A stretch of DNA of 64,000 nucleotides, taken from Verrucomicrobiaceae bacterium (GTDB lineage: Bacteria; Verrucomicrobiota; Verrucomicrobiia; Opitutales; Intestinicryptomonadaceae). This document shows positions 16,335-26,161 of the stretch, one piece after another. The notes beneath the pieces were generated by a model. That model was not told where the DNA came from and did no database searches. It was given only the letters and a program-made list of their open reading frames with translations. The position numbers and the translations under genes are program-made. Every line of letters begins with the position of its first letter. Position 1 is the first letter of the stretch. The stretch spans positions 1 through 64,000 of the forward strand of contig SUVO01000004.1 of the NCBI GenBank assembly GCA_015061955.1. Reading direction: 5' to 3'.

Positions 16335-19085
16335 ATGGCTACAAATAACGCAGAATATAATTTTACAGAAATCGAAAAACACTGGCAGAACGTATGGGAC
16401 AACAACCGTACATTCGCAACCGAAGATATTAAAAATACCGATAAGAAAAAGTACTATATCTTAGATATGTTTCCTTATCCTTCGGGCGCTGGTTTACATA
16501 TCGGACATCCAGAAGGCTACACTGCTAGCGATATTATTGCTCGTTATAAATGGGCAAAGGGCTTTAATGTTCTACATCCTATGGGTTGGGACGCATTCGG
16601 CTTACCAGCAGAACAATACGCTGTAAAAACTGGTACACACCCAGCCATAACAACATCGGCAAACATAGATAACTTCAGAAAACAAATAAAAAGCATAGGT
16701 TTTGCTATCGATTGGGATAGAGAAATAAACACTACTGATCCAAACTATTTTAAGTGGACTCAATGGATATTCTTAAAACTCTTCCAACGTGGCTTGGCAT
16801 ACGTTGACGAAAAACCAGTTTGGTGGTGCCCTGCTTTGGGAACAGTTTTGGCTAACGAAGAAGTTATAGATGGTAAAAGCGAAGTTGGTAAATTCCCAGT
16901 AGAACGTCGCAAATTGCGTCAGTGGGTTCTAAAGATAACAGCCTATGCCGACAAACTTATTGAAGGTTTGTCTGATTTAGACTGGCCCGACTCTACTAAG
17001 CGTTTGCAGACAAATTGGATAGGTCGTTCAGAAGGAGCTGAAGTAGATTTTGAAATAGCAAACTCGAAAGCTGCTGGCAAAAAATTAAAAATATTTACAA
17101 CACGTCCAGATACTCTTTACGGAGCTACATATATGGTTATTGCTCCAGAACATCCACTCGTTGACGAGTTGGTTTCAGACGAAAACAAAGAAGCCGTTGA
17201 AAATTATAAAAAACAAATTGCATCGAAAAGCGACCTCGATCGCACCGATTTAGCAAAAGATAAAACAGGGGTTTTCACTGGCGCATACGCAATAAATCCA
17301 GTAAACAACAAACAAATTCCAATCTGGATTGCCGACTACGTTTTAATGAGCTATGGAACTGGTGCAATTATGGCTGTTCCAGCCCACGATGAACGCGACT
17401 ACGACTTTGCAGTAAAATTCAACTTGCCAATTATCAGAGTTATCGACAAGAAGAACGCCGATGGTTCAGATATAGCACTGCCCTTTACCGATGTTGGCAG
17501 CATGATAAATTCGGCACAGTGGGACGGCACTCCATCGCTTGAAGGTAAAAAGAAAGTTACCGAAATGCTCGAAGCACAAGGCTTGGGCAAGAAATCGGTT
17601 AATTATAAACTTCGCGACTGGTTGTTCTCGCGTCAACGTTATTGGGGTGAGCCATTCCCAATTGTCTGGGTTAGCCAACAAGCATACAAGCTTGCAGAAC
17701 AGTCTGGAAAATGGAATTTACCAAAAGAAGCAGTATCGTGCAAAAACGAAAATAGCGAAACTGTTTATGCTTTACCAATTCCAGAAGATAAATTGCCTTT
17801 AGAACTCCCTAAAATCGACAATTATAAACCTGCTGGTACTGGCGAAAGTCCACTTGCTAATGCAACAGATTGGTTGAAAGTTAAAGTAAATCCAGAAACT
17901 GCTGAAATTGTACAAGCATCAGAATGCGAAAATACTGAAGGTTGGTTCGATGGTATTCGCGAAACTAATACAATGCCTCAGTGGGCAGGTTCGTGCTGGT
18001 ACTACTTGCGTTATTGCGACAACACAAACAACAATGCCCTTATATCGCCTGAAGCCGAACAATATTGGCAGTATCCAGACTTCTACATAGGTGGTGCCGA
18101 ACACGCAGTTCTCCACTTGTTATATGCACGTTTCTGGCATAAAGTTCTATACGATTGTGGAGTTGTAAAAGGCTCAGAACCTTTCAAAAAATTGTTCCAC
18201 CAAGGTATCATTTTGGGTCAGCTTGAGTACACAGGCTACAAGAAAGACGGTGAGTTTGTAACAGCATCGCGTGCAAACGAAGAAGGTGTTGAAGCTGTAA
18301 AATTGACAGAAAACGATGTTGAAAAAGTTGGCGCAAACTTCGCACTAAAAACCGATAAATCAATATTGGTTGATGCTCGCAGTTTCAAGATGAGTAAGTC
18401 GCGTGGCAACGTTGTAAATCCAGATGATATCATTGCAAAGTATGGTGCCGACTCGTTACGTTTGTACGAAATGTTCTTAGGTCCACTCGAAGATCAAAAG
18501 CCTTGGAACACTAATGGTATTGAAGGTGTTTCGCGTTTCTTGAAAAAAGTTTGGCGTGAATACATTGATGTAGAAACTGCTTCAGTAAATAAGAAAATTG
18601 TAAAAGACGCACAAGATTCACCAGAGCTTTTAAAAGCACTCAACGAAACAATCAAGAAAGTTGCAACCGACATCGAAAACTTGCGTTTTAATACTGCAAT
18701 ATCGCAAATGATGATTTTCGTAAGCGTATTGCAGAAACAAAAACAAGTATCGCTTGAAAGTGCATCTAAATTTGTACAGTTGCTTGCTCCATTTGCTCCA
18801 CACATGTGTGAAGAAATTTGGGAACGTTTGGGCAACAATGGTTCTGTTGCTAAGGCAAAATGGCCAGAAGCAGACGAGTCAAAAATGCAAAATGTTTCAA
18901 ACAAAATTGCAGTACAAGTTAATGGTAAATTGCGTGGTGAATTAGTTGTTGACGCATCGATGTCGAAAGATGTAATTATCGAAAACGCAAAAGCTATTGA
19001 GAACGTAAAAACTTTCACAGAAGGTAAAACAATTGTGAAAGAAATCTATGTTCCAAATAAAATTGTAAATATTGTTGTAAAGTGA
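16335..19085 (+). CDS. leuS: Leucyl-tRNA synthetase
   Basis: Charges tRNA-Leu. Class I signatures are present: HIGH at 55-58 (in [12 protein letters not shown]) and KMSKS at 685-689, with the CP1 editing domain between ([12 protein letters not shown] and the [15 protein letters not shown] segment). The 916-aa length is normal to slightly long for bacterial LeuRS. Start ATG at 16335 is supported by the N-terminal sequence [14 protein letters not shown]. No Shine-Dalgarno is seen. The stop overlaps the next gene's GTG start by 4 bp, so leuS heads an operon with a FecR-like gene, lpxI and sufE. Confidence 0.97.
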   Translation: MATNNAEYNFTEIEKHWQNVWDNNRTFATEDIKNTDKKKYYILDMFPYPSGAGLHIGHPEGYTASDIIARYKWAKGFNVLHPMGWDAFGLPAEQYAVKTGTHPAITTSANIDNFRKQIKSIGFAIDWDREINTTDPNYFKWTQWIFLKLFQRGLAYVDEKPVWWCPALGTVLANEEVIDGKSEVGKFPVERRKLRQWVLKITAYADKLIEGLSDLDWPDSTKRLQTNWIGRSEGAEVDFEIANSKAAGKKLKIFTTRPDTLYGATYMVIAPEHPLVDELVSDENKEAVENYKKQIASKSDLDRTDLAKDKTGVFTGAYAINPVNNKQIPIWIADYVLMSYGTGAIMAVPAHDERDYDFAVKFNLPIIRVIDKKNADGSDIALPFTDVGSMINSAQWDGTPSLEGKKKVTEMLEAQGLGKKSVNYKLRDWLFSRQRYWGEPFPIVWVSQQAYKLAEQSGKWNLPKEAVSCKNENSETVYALPIPEDKLPLELPKIDNYKPAGTGESPLANATDWLKVKVNPETAEIVQASECENTEGWFDGIRETNTMPQWAGSCWYYLRYCDNTNNNALISPEAEQYWQYPDFYIGGAEHAVLHLLYARFWHKVLYDCGVVKGSEPFKKLFHQGIILGQLEYTGYKKDGEFVTASRANEEGVEAVKLTENDVEKVGANFALKTDKSILVDARSFKMSKSRGNVVNPDDIIAKYGADSLRLYEMFLGPLEDQKPWNTNGIEGVSRFLKKVWREYIDVETASVNKKIVKDAQDSPELLKALNETIKKVATDIENLRFNTAISQMMIFVSVLQKQKQVSLESASKFVQLLAPFAPHMCEEIWERLGNNGSVAKAKWPEADESKMQNVSNKIAVQVNGKLRGELVVDASMSKDVIIENAKAIENVKTFTEGKTIVKEIYVPNKIVNIVVK

Positions 19086-19855
19086 AATCTTTAAAACAAA
19101 TACTAACATTATTGATATTGAGCATTGCTTCTACCTCTCTGCAAAGTGCAGAGGTAGAAGGTGCTGTTGTATTGCATTCAATTCGCAACACACCTGTTAT
19201 AACTCGTAATGGCTCAGCTGAAACTATAAAAACTGGAAAAATAACAGATGCTAATGGTTTGAAAATTTCTTGTGATAAAAACCAGTATGCATCGCTGAAA
19301 TTTTCTAACGAAATAGTAGTTGAAGTAATGCAGAAATCGGAAATAGAAGTGGTAAATTTTTCACAAATACAACCATTTCAACAAAACCATTCAGTACAAC
19401 GCGAGCTTAGCGAATCGAAACTCTTGTTGAATTTTAAAGGAAGTAAAATCCGAGTTATAGCAAAAGAACCAAGAGCTTTAAGTGAATTTGTAATTTCGAC
19501 ACGCTTGGGTGATTTCATAATGAGAGCAACCGAGTTTATTGTAGAAGATACGGGTACAGAAATATCGGTAGCTGTAATAAATGGTTTAGCTACGTTTAAA
19601 TCGCATAAAGGTAAAAGTGATTTTATTCGCAATAAGCAAAAAGGCATTATAAAAAATACAAATGCACAATCGAATTTCCCTTTGGAAATAGAATCGATTG
19701 GTATGCTTGAAGAAAAACATTTTATGCAAGATTTATCTGCATGTAAACAAGTTCAAGATTCTATTTTATTTGAGTTTAATTCTTCAAAAAAACTAACTGC
19801 TAAACGCGTTATATTTAAAGAATTTCTCTTAAAAAGTCCAAAGTACAATTACTAA
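19082..19855 (+). CDS. Secreted FecR-like domain protein
   Basis: A 257-aa exported protein (signal peptide about 1-22, cleavage after QSA). The region about 45-185 has the strand-rich pattern of FecR/periplasmic domains (GxKI...D.[16 protein letters not shown].. and [22 protein letters not shown]). It starts at GTG 19082, overlapping the leuS stop, and is followed by lpxI after 2 bp. The function is unknown; FecR-like domains sense or bind envelope partners. Confidence 0.6.
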   Translation: MKSLKQILTLLILSIASTSLQSAEVEGAVVLHSIRNTPVITRNGSAETIKTGKITDANGLKISCDKNQYASLKFSNEIVVEVMQKSEIEVVNFSQIQPFQQNHSVQRELSESKLLLNFKGSKIRVIAKEPRALSEFVISTRLGDFIMRATEFIVEDTGTEISVAVINGLATFKSHKGKSDFIRNKQKGIIKNTNAQSNFPLEIESIGMLEEKHFMQDLSACKQVQDSILFEFNSSKKLTAKRVIFKEFLLKSPKYNY

Positions 19856-19857
19856 TT

Positions 19858-20697
19858 ATGATATCACAATTTCTACCTACCGATTTCGATGCTACTGCAA
19901 AAATAGCAATACTTGCAGGGAAAGGCGTGTATCCACAATTGGTAGTTGACGAACTTGTAAAATTGCAAATTAAAACAACCTTGATTGCCTTTGAAGACGA
20001 AACATCGCCAGATTTAATATCGCAATTTTCGCCAGATAATGTCGAAACAATCAATGTTGGTCAGTTGGGTAAGCTTCTTAAATCGTTAAAAAAGCACAAT
20101 GTTAAATACGCCATAATGGCTGGACAAATAACGCCCAAAAAACTTTTCAAAGGCTTAAAACTCGATTTAAAAGCAATGCTTGTAATGGCAACTTTAAAGC
20201 GTAAGAATGCCGAAACTATATTCGGAGCGATAGCTAATGAACTTGCAAAAATAGGTGTAAATATGCTTGATGCACGCTCATTCTTAGACGAATCTATTGC
20301 ACCAAAGGGGTTTTTTACAGGCAAAAAATGGAGCGTATCAAACGATTACCTTCAACATGGAATGACTATCGCCAGAGAAATGGCACGTTTAGATGTTGGG
20401 CAAGGTTGTGTTGTAGCGCGTGGAAGTGTATTGGCTGTTGAAGCATGGGAAGGTACCGATCAAATGATAGAACGTGCTGGTCAATTCGATGCCAAAGATG
20501 CCCTTTTTGCAAAAACTGTTAAGCCTAATCAAGATTATCGCTTTGATGTTCCCGTTATCGGCGAACGAACAATAAGAAAGTTGGCAAAAGCAAATATAAA
20601 AAATGTTGCCATAGAAGCTGGTAAAGTAATAATCTTAGAAAAAGATAAAGTGCGAACCCTCGCAGAAGAAAACGATATTAAAATTTTCGGAGTATGA
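19858..20697 (+). CDS. lpxI: UDP-2,3-diacylglucosamine pyrophosphatase LpxI
   Basis: Hydrolyses UDP-2,3-diacylglucosamine to lipid X in lipid A synthesis. It is the LpxI type (DUF1009), not LpxH. Seen: N-terminal domain with AILAGKGVYPQLVVDEL and C-terminal domain with VVARGSVLAVEAWEGTDQMIERAG, the family's conserved segment. 279 aa is the normal length. Within an operon with SufE; its stop overlaps the sufE start (ATGA). The presence of LpxI shows the organism makes lipid A. Confidence 0.93.
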   Translation: MISQFLPTDFDATAKIAILAGKGVYPQLVVDELVKLQIKTTLIAFEDETSPDLISQFSPDNVETINVGQLGKLLKSLKKHNVKYAIMAGQITPKKLFKGLKLDLKAMLVMATLKRKNAETIFGAIANELAKIGVNMLDARSFLDESIAPKGFFTGKKWSVSNDYLQHGMTIAREMARLDVGQGCVVARGSVLAVEAWEGTDQMIERAGQFDAKDALFAKTVKPNQDYRFDVPVIGERTIRKLAKANIKNVAIEAGKVIILEKDKVRTLAEENDIKIFGV

Positions 20698-21104
20698 CAT
20701 TAATAGAACAACGCAAACAACAACTCAGAGACGAGTACGGAATTTTTCCAGATCCTCAAGAATTATTTGAGTATCTAATTGAAAAAAATAAAAAAGCTAA
20801 TCCCCTGCCCAATGAATTTAAAACCGATGAATACATAGTAAAAGGTTGTGTGTCGAGCTTGTGGTTGGTTCCATCGTTTAAAGAAGGTAAATGCTATTAT
20901 AAAAGTGATGCCGATTCTTTGATAACGCGTGCAGTGGCATCGGTAGTGTGCGAACTTTATAGTGGATTAACTCCACAAGAAGTTGAAATGTTAGATCCTG
21001 CATTTTTGGCAGAAGTAAATATATCAACACACTTATCGCCAAATCGTCGCAACGGGCTTAGTCAGTTGTGTGCAAAAATAAAAGACTTTGCAAAAAACAA
21101 ATAA
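20694..21104 (+). CDS. sufE: SufE-family cysteine desulfurase acceptor
   Basis: SufE accepts sulfur from the desulfurase SufS for Fe-S cluster assembly. Seen: 136 aa, conserved segment VKGCVSSLWLV with the active Cys (about residue 52) and a C-terminal NRRNGLSQLCAKIK segment. No sufS is nearby. Overlaps lpxI by 4 bp and lies in the same operon. Confidence 0.9.
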   Translation: MTLIEQRKQQLRDEYGIFPDPQELFEYLIEKNKKANPLPNEFKTDEYIVKGCVSSLWLVPSFKEGKCYYKSDADSLITRAVASVVCELYSGLTPQEVEMLDPAFLAEVNISTHLSPNRRNGLSQLCAKIKDFAKNK

Positions 21105-21122
21105 TTTTACTAAAAGATATTT

Positions 21123-21872
21123 ATGAAAGTATATATAAAATCAATAATTATTGCGTTAACTTCGTTGTTAGCTGTATCAGCTGGTGCAGAAGTTTTTAAA
21201 TTGCAGTCTCCCAATGGTAAACTTCAAGTAGAAATTGATGTAAATAAATGTTTCACAATATCTGCTAAAATGGGCGATAGAATTTTCTTGAAAGAAGTTA
21301 AAGCTTCAATGAAAACGCCTCGTACAAATATATGCGCTGGGTTGCCATATAGCTTAGATCGTCGCTTCCATAGAGGCGATGTACCATCGGAAGATTTTAA
21401 TCAATTAGAGTATAGCTATACTAATAATGGTTATAAGGTATATGTTCGTGCTTATAACGATGCTGTAGCTTATCGTGTTGAAATAAAAGACCATCCAAAA
21501 ACAGAAGTTATAATTTCGGAACAATTAGACATAGCTGGAAAAATTGCATATGGTAATGTAAAAGAAGCGCCTTTCTGTTTTTGGAATGCTACTGGCGAAA
21601 AAACACTACTAAATCAAATTGTATTTGTAGAAACATCAGATGCAGATTACCCATCTATGAAAATAAAGTACCCCAAAGGTGTAGGTATATCAACAGACTT
21701 CAAAAAATATAAATCTGACGACGAATTTGAGCCAACGTATATCTACAAATTAAACGGAAAAGCAAAGAAATTGCCATGGCGCGCATTCACTTCAGTGTAT
21801 GGATATGCCGATCCTCAAATAAAAAATTTAAAACTGCGCCTCGAAAAATACGATAATCGCAAAAAAAATTGA
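21123..21872 (+). CDS. Secreted GH97 N-terminal-domain-like protein
   Basis: A 249-aa exported protein (signal peptide about 1-22). The sequence SPNGKLQVEIDV near the N-terminus and YKVYVRAYNDAVAYRVEI at about 102-119 match the beta-sandwich N-terminal domain of GH97 alpha-glucosidases (SusB-like). The catalytic barrel is missing: the protein ends where it should begin. So it is either a truncated GH97 or a free-standing carbohydrate-binding-like domain. It follows sufE by 18 bp and is possibly in the same operon. Confidence 0.6.
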   Translation: MKVYIKSIIIALTSLLAVSAGAEVFKLQSPNGKLQVEIDVNKCFTISAKMGDRIFLKEVKASMKTPRTNICAGLPYSLDRRFHRGDVPSEDFNQLEYSYTNNGYKVYVRAYNDAVAYRVEIKDHPKTEVIISEQLDIAGKIAYGNVKEAPFCFWNATGEKTLLNQIVFVETSDADYPSMKIKYPKGVGISTDFKKYKSDDEFEPTYIYKLNGKAKKLPWRAFTSVYGYADPQIKNLKLRLEKYDNRKKN

Positions 21873-21984
21873 TAAAATGCTTGAATAAAACAAATCAATA
21901 AGACAATATACTTTATAGATTGTGCGTTATTTCTGCACACGAATTGTTCACTTTTTAAATATAAACACTAAACATATAAATTAG

Positions 21985-22800
21985 ATGAAAAGAAAAATCC
22001 TGACAATATTATCAGTTATTGCTTTGACATTCGCAGCTCAGTTTGCGTTTGCTCAAGATACAGATGCACCTGCTGCTGACAGCACTAAACCAGATCAGCC
22101 ACAGGTAAAAGAAAAATCGCTTGCCGATATGTGGAGAGCTGGTGGTTGGACAATGTATCCACTCGGTTTGTTCGCAGTATTTGGTACAACACTCGTTGTT
22201 TACAACTTTATAGCAGTTCGCAAGAAAAAGTTCTTGAATCCAGATGGTGTAAAACAAGTAGAAGGTATGATTAACAACCTCCAACTTCAAGAAGCTATTG
22301 ATTATTGCGAAAAAAATCCATCGCCAATTACAAATATTATCGGTAATGGCTTGGCAAGAGCTGATATGAAAGATGTTGATGCTGATGCAATAGCAGTAGC
22401 TATGGAAGAAGCTTCGGTTGAAGAATTTGCAAACCCATACGTAAAAATCAATTACCTCTCAGTTATTGCATCGTTGGCTCCTATGTTGGGTCTTTATGGT
22501 ACAGTTTCTGGTATGGTTAAGGCATTTAATACAATCGCAACAGAAGGTGCAGGTTCAGCTTCAAAACTTGCCGACAACATTTCAGAAGCTCTTATTACAA
22601 CAGCTACAGGTATGATTGTTGGTATTCCAGCTATGTTCTTCTTCTTCTTCTTTAAGAATAAGTATGGTGCAATTATTTCAGGTTCAAGCCGTATTATTGG
22701 TGACCTCATTTTCACACTCAAGCAGTCGTTGAAGTACGGTCCACAAACTGAAGAAGAACCAGCAGAAGCTCCAGCAGAAGCACCTGTTGAAAATCAGTAA
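21985..22800 (+). CDS. exbB: ExbB/TolQ-family proton channel protein
   Basis: Inner-membrane motor protein that works with ExbD to energise outer-membrane transport. Seen: an N-terminal signal peptide (about 1-24, a feature of long ExbB proteins), a first membrane segment (about 53-75), and the MotA/TolQ/ExbB core (about 120-250) with LGLYGTVSGMVKAF and ATGMIVGIPAMFFFFFF. The C-terminus has a Pro/Ala/Glu-rich tail. Followed by two exbD genes. No tonB gene is in the window. Confidence 0.9.
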   Translation: MKRKILTILSVIALTFAAQFAFAQDTDAPAADSTKPDQPQVKEKSLADMWRAGGWTMYPLGLFAVFGTTLVVYNFIAVRKKKFLNPDGVKQVEGMINNLQLQEAIDYCEKNPSPITNIIGNGLARADMKDVDADAIAVAMEEASVEEFANPYVKINYLSVIASLAPMLGLYGTVSGMVKAFNTIATEGAGSASKLADNISEALITTATGMIVGIPAMFFFFFFKNKYGAIISGSSRIIGDLIFTLKQSLKYGPQTEEEPAEAPAEAPVENQ

Positions 22801-22823
22801 TAAAAGTTTTATACTTGTAATTT

Positions 22824-23228
22824 ATGAAAACTTGGAGAACACCAGAAGGCGATGACAAATTCGAAATGACGCCAATGATTGACGTCGTCTTCCTCTTGAT
22901 TACGTTCTTCATGACCGTAACAAGTTATGCTTCGGCAGAGTTGATTCAAGTAGCAATGCCAAATGCCCCAGAAGCTAAAGTTCCAGACGATGTTGGTGAT
23001 AGACAGTTCTTGTCTATATCTGAAACTGGAACATTCTTCTTGGGTGCGTTTTCGGCAAGCTTAGAAGACATAAAAAAAGCCTTGATTGCACGCAATAGTG
23101 TTCCAGGCTTTAAAGGAGCATATATCAGAGCCGATGCTCATACTCCTCATAAATATGTCAACGATTTGATGAAAACTTGCGCAGAAGCAGGCGTATATAA
23201 TATTCTGTTCGGAACATTGAAAGACTAA
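22824..23228 (+). CDS. exbD: ExbD/TolR-family protein 1
   Basis: A 134-aa ExbD with one N-terminal membrane helix. The helix starts at MIDVVFLLITFFM and contains Asp20, the conserved proton-carrying residue. The periplasmic part is short and folded. Lies 23 bp after exbB and 4 bp before a second exbD. Confidence 0.9.
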   Translation: MKTWRTPEGDDKFEMTPMIDVVFLLITFFMTVTSYASAELIQVAMPNAPEAKVPDDVGDRQFLSISETGTFFLGAFSASLEDIKKALIARNSVPGFKGAYIRADAHTPHKYVNDLMKTCAEAGVYNILFGTLKD

Positions 23229-23232
23229 TACA

Positions 23233-23706
23233 ATGGCAGCAAAAACAAATGAAGTTCTAAATTCGGAAGATAGTTTCGACTTGACGTCGATGATCGACGT
23301 TGTCTTCCTTTTGCTCATTTACTTTATGTACTTGCCTATACAGCAAGAAGCCGATTTGCTATTCTCGTTACCAGCTGTGTCAGAACCCAGTGCAAAAAAT
23401 GCAGTTCTGCCCAGTGAACAAATCATAGAAATAGCTCCCGACGGCAGTATCTTCTTGAATGGTGCAGAAATTGAAAATCTCGGTAATCGCTTGTTCCCAC
23501 CTGCAACTTCAGCTAAGAAAAAGGTTGAGTTTAAGGAATTAGCGTCGACATTAAAAAGATTAAAACAAAGTGCTGATAGAGGTGGTATCTCGACTATTGT
23601 GTCGATATATCCAGATGCTGATGCTCCACACCAAGCATCTATATCAGTGTTAAATGCCTGCTCTACTGCAGGTATAAAACAAGTGTCGTTTGCTGAAGCT
23701 GATTAA
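23233..23706 (+). CDS. exbD: ExbD/TolR-family protein 2
   Basis: A second, diverged ExbD (157 aa) with the same layout: SMIDVVFLLLIYFM with conserved Asp22, then a periplasmic domain. It is not a copy of the first; the two share mainly the helix. Two ExbD proteins with one ExbB is a common arrangement in several phyla. Confidence 0.88.
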   Translation: MAAKTNEVLNSEDSFDLTSMIDVVFLLLIYFMYLPIQQEADLLFSLPAVSEPSAKNAVLPSEQIIEIAPDGSIFLNGAEIENLGNRLFPPATSAKKKVEFKELASTLKRLKQSADRGGISTIVSIYPDADAPHQASISVLNACSTAGIKQVSFAEAD

Positions 23707-23728
23707 TTTTTAGCATAAGTAAATTTTG

Positions 23729-23758
23729 AACGCGTCGAGAAATCTACGCGTTTTTTTG
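23729..23758 (+). terminator. Terminator of the exbB-exbD-exbD operon
   Basis: AACGCGT/ACGCGTT stem with a 10-nt loop followed by a T run, 23 bp after the second exbD stop. Confidence 0.8.
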
Positions 23759-23808
23759 TGTAAAAATAAGTTGATAAACATATAAAAACGTTTTAACATT
23801 TCCTTATT

Positions 23809-24669
23809 ATGAATAAAATTAAAGTATTATCGTTGTTTGTTATTGCTTTCGTTTCGGCATGTTCACCATCGAAACAAGAGCAAAAAATTAGAATGCACTC
23901 GCATAGAGGCGAGGCCGACTTCGCCCCACAAAATACAGTTGAGGCTATAAAATTAGCCTACGATATGGGAGCAGAAATGATAGAAACCGATTTTTCTATA
24001 ACCAAAGAAGGTATCATGGTATGTATTCATGGCAAAAATGAATTGAAGAAATTCTGGAATATAGATAAAAATCCACAAGATTTAACAGCCGAAGACATTA
24101 AGAATGCAAAAAATACATTAACCCCTCGTAAACCAAACGAGTCAGTATACGACGCAAAATACGCAAATGTAAAATTGCCAACAATAGATGATATTTTTGC
24201 AGTTATCCCCAAAGATAAACGTTTTGAATTAGAAATAAAAGGATACGGACCAAACTTTGCCGATAAAGTTGAGCAAGCTCGAATAAAAGCAGGTTTAGAT
24301 TATTGGAATATACTTGTAACGAGCTTCGATGCAAATGTAATAAAAGATTTCAAACAAAAATATCCAAAATATGAAACACTTTTTATCGTCAATATGGGCG
24401 ATAAAAAACGTAATTGGACACTTGAAAAAATTATAGCAACGGCAAAAGATGCCAATGTAGAACAAGTTGCCATAGGTAGTTATAGAAAAATAGATAAACA
24501 CTTTATATCAGCTTTAAAGAAAGCAGGTTTTAAAACTGGTGTTTGGCAAGTTCAAGACTTAGAAGACTTAGCTTTTGCAGCTGAACTTGGCGTTGATAGA
24601 GTTTGTTCCGACCACGCATATGAATTGCGTCGTAAATATAAACTCATAAAAAATTTAGATTTTAAATAA
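23809..24669 (+). CDS. Lipoprotein glycerophosphodiester phosphodiesterase
   Basis: Hydrolyses glycerophosphodiesters to an alcohol and glycerol-3-phosphate. Seen: lipobox ending at Cys18 (VSAC), so it is a membrane-anchored lipoprotein; catalytic start HSHRGEADFAPQNT (His32, Arg33) and METDFS-type acidic pair; later the ELEIKG strand. The usual second catalytic His lies in CIHGK, where most family members have His-Asp. 286 aa is normal for the family. Single gene with its own terminator. Confidence 0.85.
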   Translation: MNKIKVLSLFVIAFVSACSPSKQEQKIRMHSHRGEADFAPQNTVEAIKLAYDMGAEMIETDFSITKEGIMVCIHGKNELKKFWNIDKNPQDLTAEDIKNAKNTLTPRKPNESVYDAKYANVKLPTIDDIFAVIPKDKRFELEIKGYGPNFADKVEQARIKAGLDYWNILVTSFDANVIKDFKQKYPKYETLFIVNMGDKKRNWTLEKIIATAKDANVEQVAIGSYRKIDKHFISALKKAGFKTGVWQVQDLEDLAFAAELGVDRVCSDHAYELRRKYKLIKNLDFK

Positions 24670-24683
24670 AAGTAAAAAAAGCT

Positions 24684-24712
24684 AAAACGTCTTAATTTTA
24701 AGACGTTTTTTT
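24684..24712 (+). terminator. Terminator of the phosphodiesterase gene
   Basis: AAAACGTCTTAA and TTAAGACGTTTT form a 12-bp palindrome followed by T residues, about 15 bp past the stop. Its presence argues against the in-frame start at 24714 for the next gene. Confidence 0.8.
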
Positions 24713-24755
24713 ATTGTCTAAGAATAAAAAAAGTATAAAGTTATGTTATATTTTT

Positions 24756-25439
24756 ATGAAAGCCGAACAGTTATTTTCGTTACCGAAATCTTTAGAACAC
24801 TTTGCAGAATACTTCAAAGGCGACATGGAACCTTGGTTGTGGGTGCAAAATATAAAAACAGCCTTAGATAATGTTGATTTTGATAAGTTAGAATCAAAAA
24901 AAGATATCCCTGCCGGAATAACAATCGAAGGCAAAGTTTATATACATCCATCTGTAAAACTCCCCCCATTTGGCTTTATAAAAGGTCCAGCATGGATTGG
25001 TGCAAATACCGAAATGCGCCCAGGATGTTTTGTTCGTGGATACGTTATAATCGGCGAAGGTTGTGTAATTGGTAATTCGTGCGAGTATAAAAATGCAATG
25101 CTCTTAGATAACGTTGAAACCCCCCACTACAACTACGTTGGCGATTCAGTATTGGGAAATAAATCGCACCTTGGTGCTGGCGTAATCTGTGCAAATCTGC
25201 GTTTAGATAGAGCTAATGTTCCAATAAATTTACCAGAAGGTACAGTTGAAACTGGTATGCGTAAACTTGGTGCAATATTGGGCGATCAAGCCGAAGCTGG
25301 TTGTAATAGCGTACTCCACCCAGGAACAATTCTGATGAAACGTGCAATAGTACTTTCGTGTGCGTTTGGTGGAGTCTTAGAAGAAAATACAATAGTTGCA
25401 CCTCGTATAGAAATGCGTAAAATACGCCGTAGAAAATAG
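24756..25439 (+). CDS. Left-handed beta-helix protein, GlmU-C-terminus-like
   Basis: A 227-aa hexapeptide-repeat protein. After a short N-terminal helix (MKAEQLFSL), the sequence shows repeated [V/I]xIG-type turns (IHPSVKLPPFGFIKGPAWIGANTEMRPGCFVRGYVIIGEGCVIGNSCE) and then HLGAGVICANL, which resembles the acetyltransferase half of GlmU-like proteins. A uridylyltransferase half is missing. Start ATG 24756 is chosen because the longer frame begins in the preceding terminator. Substrate unknown; next genes make or transfer sugars. Confidence 0.7.
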   Translation: MKAEQLFSLPKSLEHFAEYFKGDMEPWLWVQNIKTALDNVDFDKLESKKDIPAGITIEGKVYIHPSVKLPPFGFIKGPAWIGANTEMRPGCFVRGYVIIGEGCVIGNSCEYKNAMLLDNVETPHYNYVGDSVLGNKSHLGAGVICANLRLDRANVPINLPEGTVETGMRKLGAILGDQAEAGCNSVLHPGTILMKRAIVLSCAFGGVLEENTIVAPRIEMRKIRRRK

Positions 25440-25440
25440 T

Positions 25441-26160
25441 ATGGAAATTTCAGTAATTGTACCCGTCTATAACGAGTACGACAACCTGCAACCACTGTTT
25501 GAACGCTTAAAATCTACCCTCGATAAACTCGATACTTCGTATGAGTTGATATTTGTAAACGATGGCAGTACCGATGCATCGTTAAATATGTTAAAAGAAT
25601 TTTATACTACCCATCGTGAAGTAGTTAAAATTATAGATTTATCAACTAATAGTGGTCAACATCAAGCAATATTAGCAGGCTTTGCAAATGCGTCTGGAAA
25701 TCTATTAGTAACAATAGATGCCGACTTACAAAATCCACCTGAAGAAATTGAAAATATTGTAGCTAAATTTAAGAAAGGTTTCGACTATATTGGAACTGTG
25801 CGAAAAACTCGCAACGATAGCGCCTTTAGAATTTATGCCTCAAAACTGATGAATAAAATTCGTAAAGTTCTTACGCATACACCAATTACCGATCAAGGTT
25901 GTATGTTGCGTGGATATGCAAAAAACATTGCAAAAAAAATCATAAATGAAGCAACAAACAATGCGTTTATCCCTATTTTAGGATACAACTATGCATCAAA
26001 TCCAACGGAAATTGATGTTTGTCATTCAGCACGCAATGCTGGAAAATCAAAGTACAATGTGTTCTCGTTAATAAAACTAAGTACTAATTTGTTAAAAAAA
26101 CAGAAGTCAGAACAATCTATAAAACGCAAATACACAATCAAGGAAAAAATTGGCTTTTAA
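25441..26160 (+). CDS. GT2 glycosyltransferase, ArnC/DPM1-like, no membrane anchor
   Basis: Family 2 glycosyltransferase that moves a sugar onto a polyprenyl phosphate. Seen: N-terminal ISVIVPVYNEYDNL, the DGSTD motif, and DADLQNPPEEI, as in ArnC. At 239 aa it is shorter than ArnC (about 320), because the two C-terminal membrane helices are absent; the protein ends in a basic tail. The start is the ATG just after the previous stop. The next gene (formyltransferase) begins 1 bp after the stop. The pair points to transfer of a formylated amino sugar, as in Ara4N addition to lipid A. Confidence 0.8.
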   Translation: MEISVIVPVYNEYDNLQPLFERLKSTLDKLDTSYELIFVNDGSTDASLNMLKEFYTTHREVVKIIDLSTNSGQHQAILAGFANASGNLLVTIDADLQNPPEEIENIVAKFKKGFDYIGTVRKTRNDSAFRIYASKLMNKIRKVLTHTPITDQGCMLRGYAKNIAKKIINEATNNAFIPILGYNYASNPTEIDVCHSARNAGKSKYNVFSLIKLSTNLLKKQKSEQSIKRKYTIKEKIGF

Positions 26161-26161
26161 T

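Noticed and set aside
18494-19018. 174-aa minus-strand frame
   Set aside because: Antisense shadow of the leuS C-terminal region.
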